A stretch of DNA of 64,000 nt from positions 62,001-126,000 of the forward strand of contig NZ_SMSG01000001.1 of NCBI RefSeq assembly GCF_004382795.1, in the 5' to 3' direction. The translations under genes and the position numbers were made by a program. Numbering within the stretch: the first letter of the stretch is position 1; every line of letters starts with the position of its first letter. Shown one piece after another: positions 63,245 to 64,000 of the stretch. The stretch comes from Cumulibacter soli. GTDB taxonomy: Bacteria > Actinomycetota > Actinomycetes > Mycobacteriales > Antricoccaceae. Below the pieces are notes generated by a model, which was not told where the DNA came from, did not search any database, and saw nothing but the letters and a program-made list of their open reading frames with translations.

Positions 63245-63281
63245 TAACGTTGTTACGTAACACTGTTATGTAACAACGTTA
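63245..63281. promoter_or_regulatory. Paired TetR operator between DUF4188 and tetR genes
   Basis: Arms 63245-63262 and 63264-63281 form an 18-1-18 palindrome with one mismatch. It contains two overlapping smaller palindromes, GTTACGTAAC and GTTATGTAAC, 13 bases apart centre to centre. It fills the gap between the divergent genes and so is the likely binding site of the adjacent TetR as a pair of dimers. Confidence 0.75.
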
Positions 63282-63296
63282 TGCTAGCCTGGTCAA

Positions 63297-63881
63297 GTGG
63301 CTCGACCAAGAAAGTACGGCGACTCCATCCGGGAAGACCTCATCATCGCCGCGGCATCCCGGGTCGCGGCCGGAGATGACTTCGCCCTGCGCTCGATCGC
63401 GACCGATTGCGGATGCACGACGAGCACGATCTATCGACTCTTCGGCGACCGCGACACCCTCATCACCGCGGTGATCGACTATGTGTCGGAAAGTTTCAGC
63501 AAGAATCAGCACAGCGTCGCGGCGACCGATGCCCCAATGGACGATCTACGCCGACTGGGTATCGCCTACCGCACCTGGGCAATCGAGAATCCGACCCTGT
63601 ATCACGTGATGTTCGGCGGGCCACCAGCATGCGCTCCGGAACCCGTCGATGAGCTACCGGACAGCGACTCGATCCAGCCGTTGATCGACGCGGTACGCCG
63701 CGGCCTGACGGCCGGTGACCTCGTCGGCGGTCGCCCTGAGCAGATCGTCCGTTCGATTTGGGCCGGCGTGCACGGCTGGGTCACCCTCGAACTCGGTGGC
63801 GCACTGCCGAACGGACCGCGCAAGAGCGTGCGCGAGTACGGCGTTCATCTGGATTCCCTCCTCAAGGCGTGGCGCCCGTAA
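63297..63881 (+). CDS. TetR/AcrR family transcriptional regulator
   Basis: 194 residues. The HTH is clear (about 26-56: ALRSIATDCGCTTSTIYRLF, given in part), followed by a TetR_C-type ligand domain with WAIENPTLYHVMFG near 85. GTG start at 63297, 15 bases after the operator palindrome, so it should repress itself and the DUF4188 gene. Ligand unknown. Confidence 0.92.
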   Translation: MARPRKYGDSIREDLIIAAASRVAAGDDFALRSIATDCGCTTSTIYRLFGDRDTLITAVIDYVSESFSKNQHSVAATDAPMDDLRRLGIAYRTWAIENPTLYHVMFGGPPACAPEPVDELPDSDSIQPLIDAVRRGLTAGDLVGGRPEQIVRSIWAGVHGWVTLELGGALPNGPRKSVREYGVHLDSLLKAWRP

Positions 63882-63923
63882 TCCGCGGCACGAACCCTCA
63901 TCCTGTAGCGCTCACACACCACA

Positions 63924-63956
63924 AAGGGCCTGACACCACACTGGTGTCAGGCCCTT
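63924..63956. terminator. Hairpin terminator between convergent genes
   Basis: A perfect 15-bp stem (63924-63938 with 63942-63956) around a 3-base loop, with AA and TT at its ends. It lies between the TetR gene and the incomplete minus-strand gene at the right edge. Confidence 0.85.
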
Positions 63957-63972
63957 CGAAGTTGACGTGCAG

Positions 63973-64000
63973 TTACGCCTGCCCGGCGCCCAGCACGGCC
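63973..64000 (-). CDS. 3' end of a minus-strand gene (possibly a thiolase)
   Basis: Reading into the window from the right edge, the last codons give AVLGAGQA and TAA (63973-63975), 16 bases before the terminator hairpin. This ending is common in acetyl-CoA acetyltransferases of actinomycetes, but eight residues are far too few to be sure. Confidence 0.35.

Noticed and set aside
1-64000. Prophage, integrative element or tRNA-linked attachment site
   Set aside because: No integrase, phage structural genes or tRNA genes were found; the only mobile element seen is the IS5-family unit.

Overview
The window is a stretch of chromosome from a high-GC Gram-positive bacterium, almost certainly an actinomycete (Actinomycetota, class Actinomycetes). 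The signs are strong GC bias at third codon positions, many GTG and a few TTG starts, an actinobacterial tmRNA tag, a mycobacterial-type PanD and Nei, an F420-type luciferase-like oxidoreductase, an actinobacterial Tad pilus set and DtxR/IdeR-type iron boxes. I cannot name a genus. No tRNA, rRNA, CRISPR array or prophage is visible.

Layout. 1-3.1 kb: the 3' part of a uvrA-like gene and a hydratase. 3.1-9.0 kb: a TetR regulator coupled to a fused indolepyruvate:ferredoxin oxidoreductase, divergent from an oligopeptide-type binding lipoprotein; one palindrome lies exactly between the -35 and -10 of the oxidoreductase promoter. 9.2-12.05 kb: a nucleotide-sugar-type SDR, a long hairpin, ssrA (tmRNA), and a 1.23-kb IS5-family element whose transposase has an internal deletion and which carries a YjaB-type acetyltransferase gene inside its terminal repeats. 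12.1-15.4 kb: ahpC-ahpF-oxyR, a peroxide-defence operon with a recognisable OxyR box. 15.4-28.9 kb: the conserved minus-strand order prfB > ftsE > ftsX > smpB > ssrA, broken up by panD, a thioesterase, DUF817, ccsB, nei, an acyl-CoA dehydrogenase, terC, a GlxA regulator and an MFS carrier. 30.8-35.5 kb: a tadABC pilus operon with four small prepilin-like or TadE-like genes. 35.7-40.1 kb: catabolic enzymes (hydrolase, F420-type oxidoreductase, acyl-CoA synthetase, amidohydrolase).

40.6-59.7 kb is the most interesting region. It holds a flippase and glycosyltransferase, a 780-residue secreted beta-propeller protein with a WxL-like C-terminal domain, a stand-alone adenylation-carrier-thioesterase protein, a GH16 glucanase lipoprotein, a four-gene glycosyltransferase operon, and two membrane-anchored surface proteins, one of the WxL-partner DUF916 type. 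Three good TTAGG-N4-CCTAA iron boxes and one weak one lie at its promoters. I infer an iron-controlled cell-surface glycoconjugate and adhesin system. A 2.1-kb scar (toxin-antitoxin pair, a stop-interrupted ORF, an RHS fragment) splits the locus.

59.7-64 kb: trhO, an SDR, a lipoate ligase with permuted domain order, and a DUF4188 gene divergent from a TetR gene across a 37-bp palindrome. The 3' end of a further minus-strand gene runs off the right edge.
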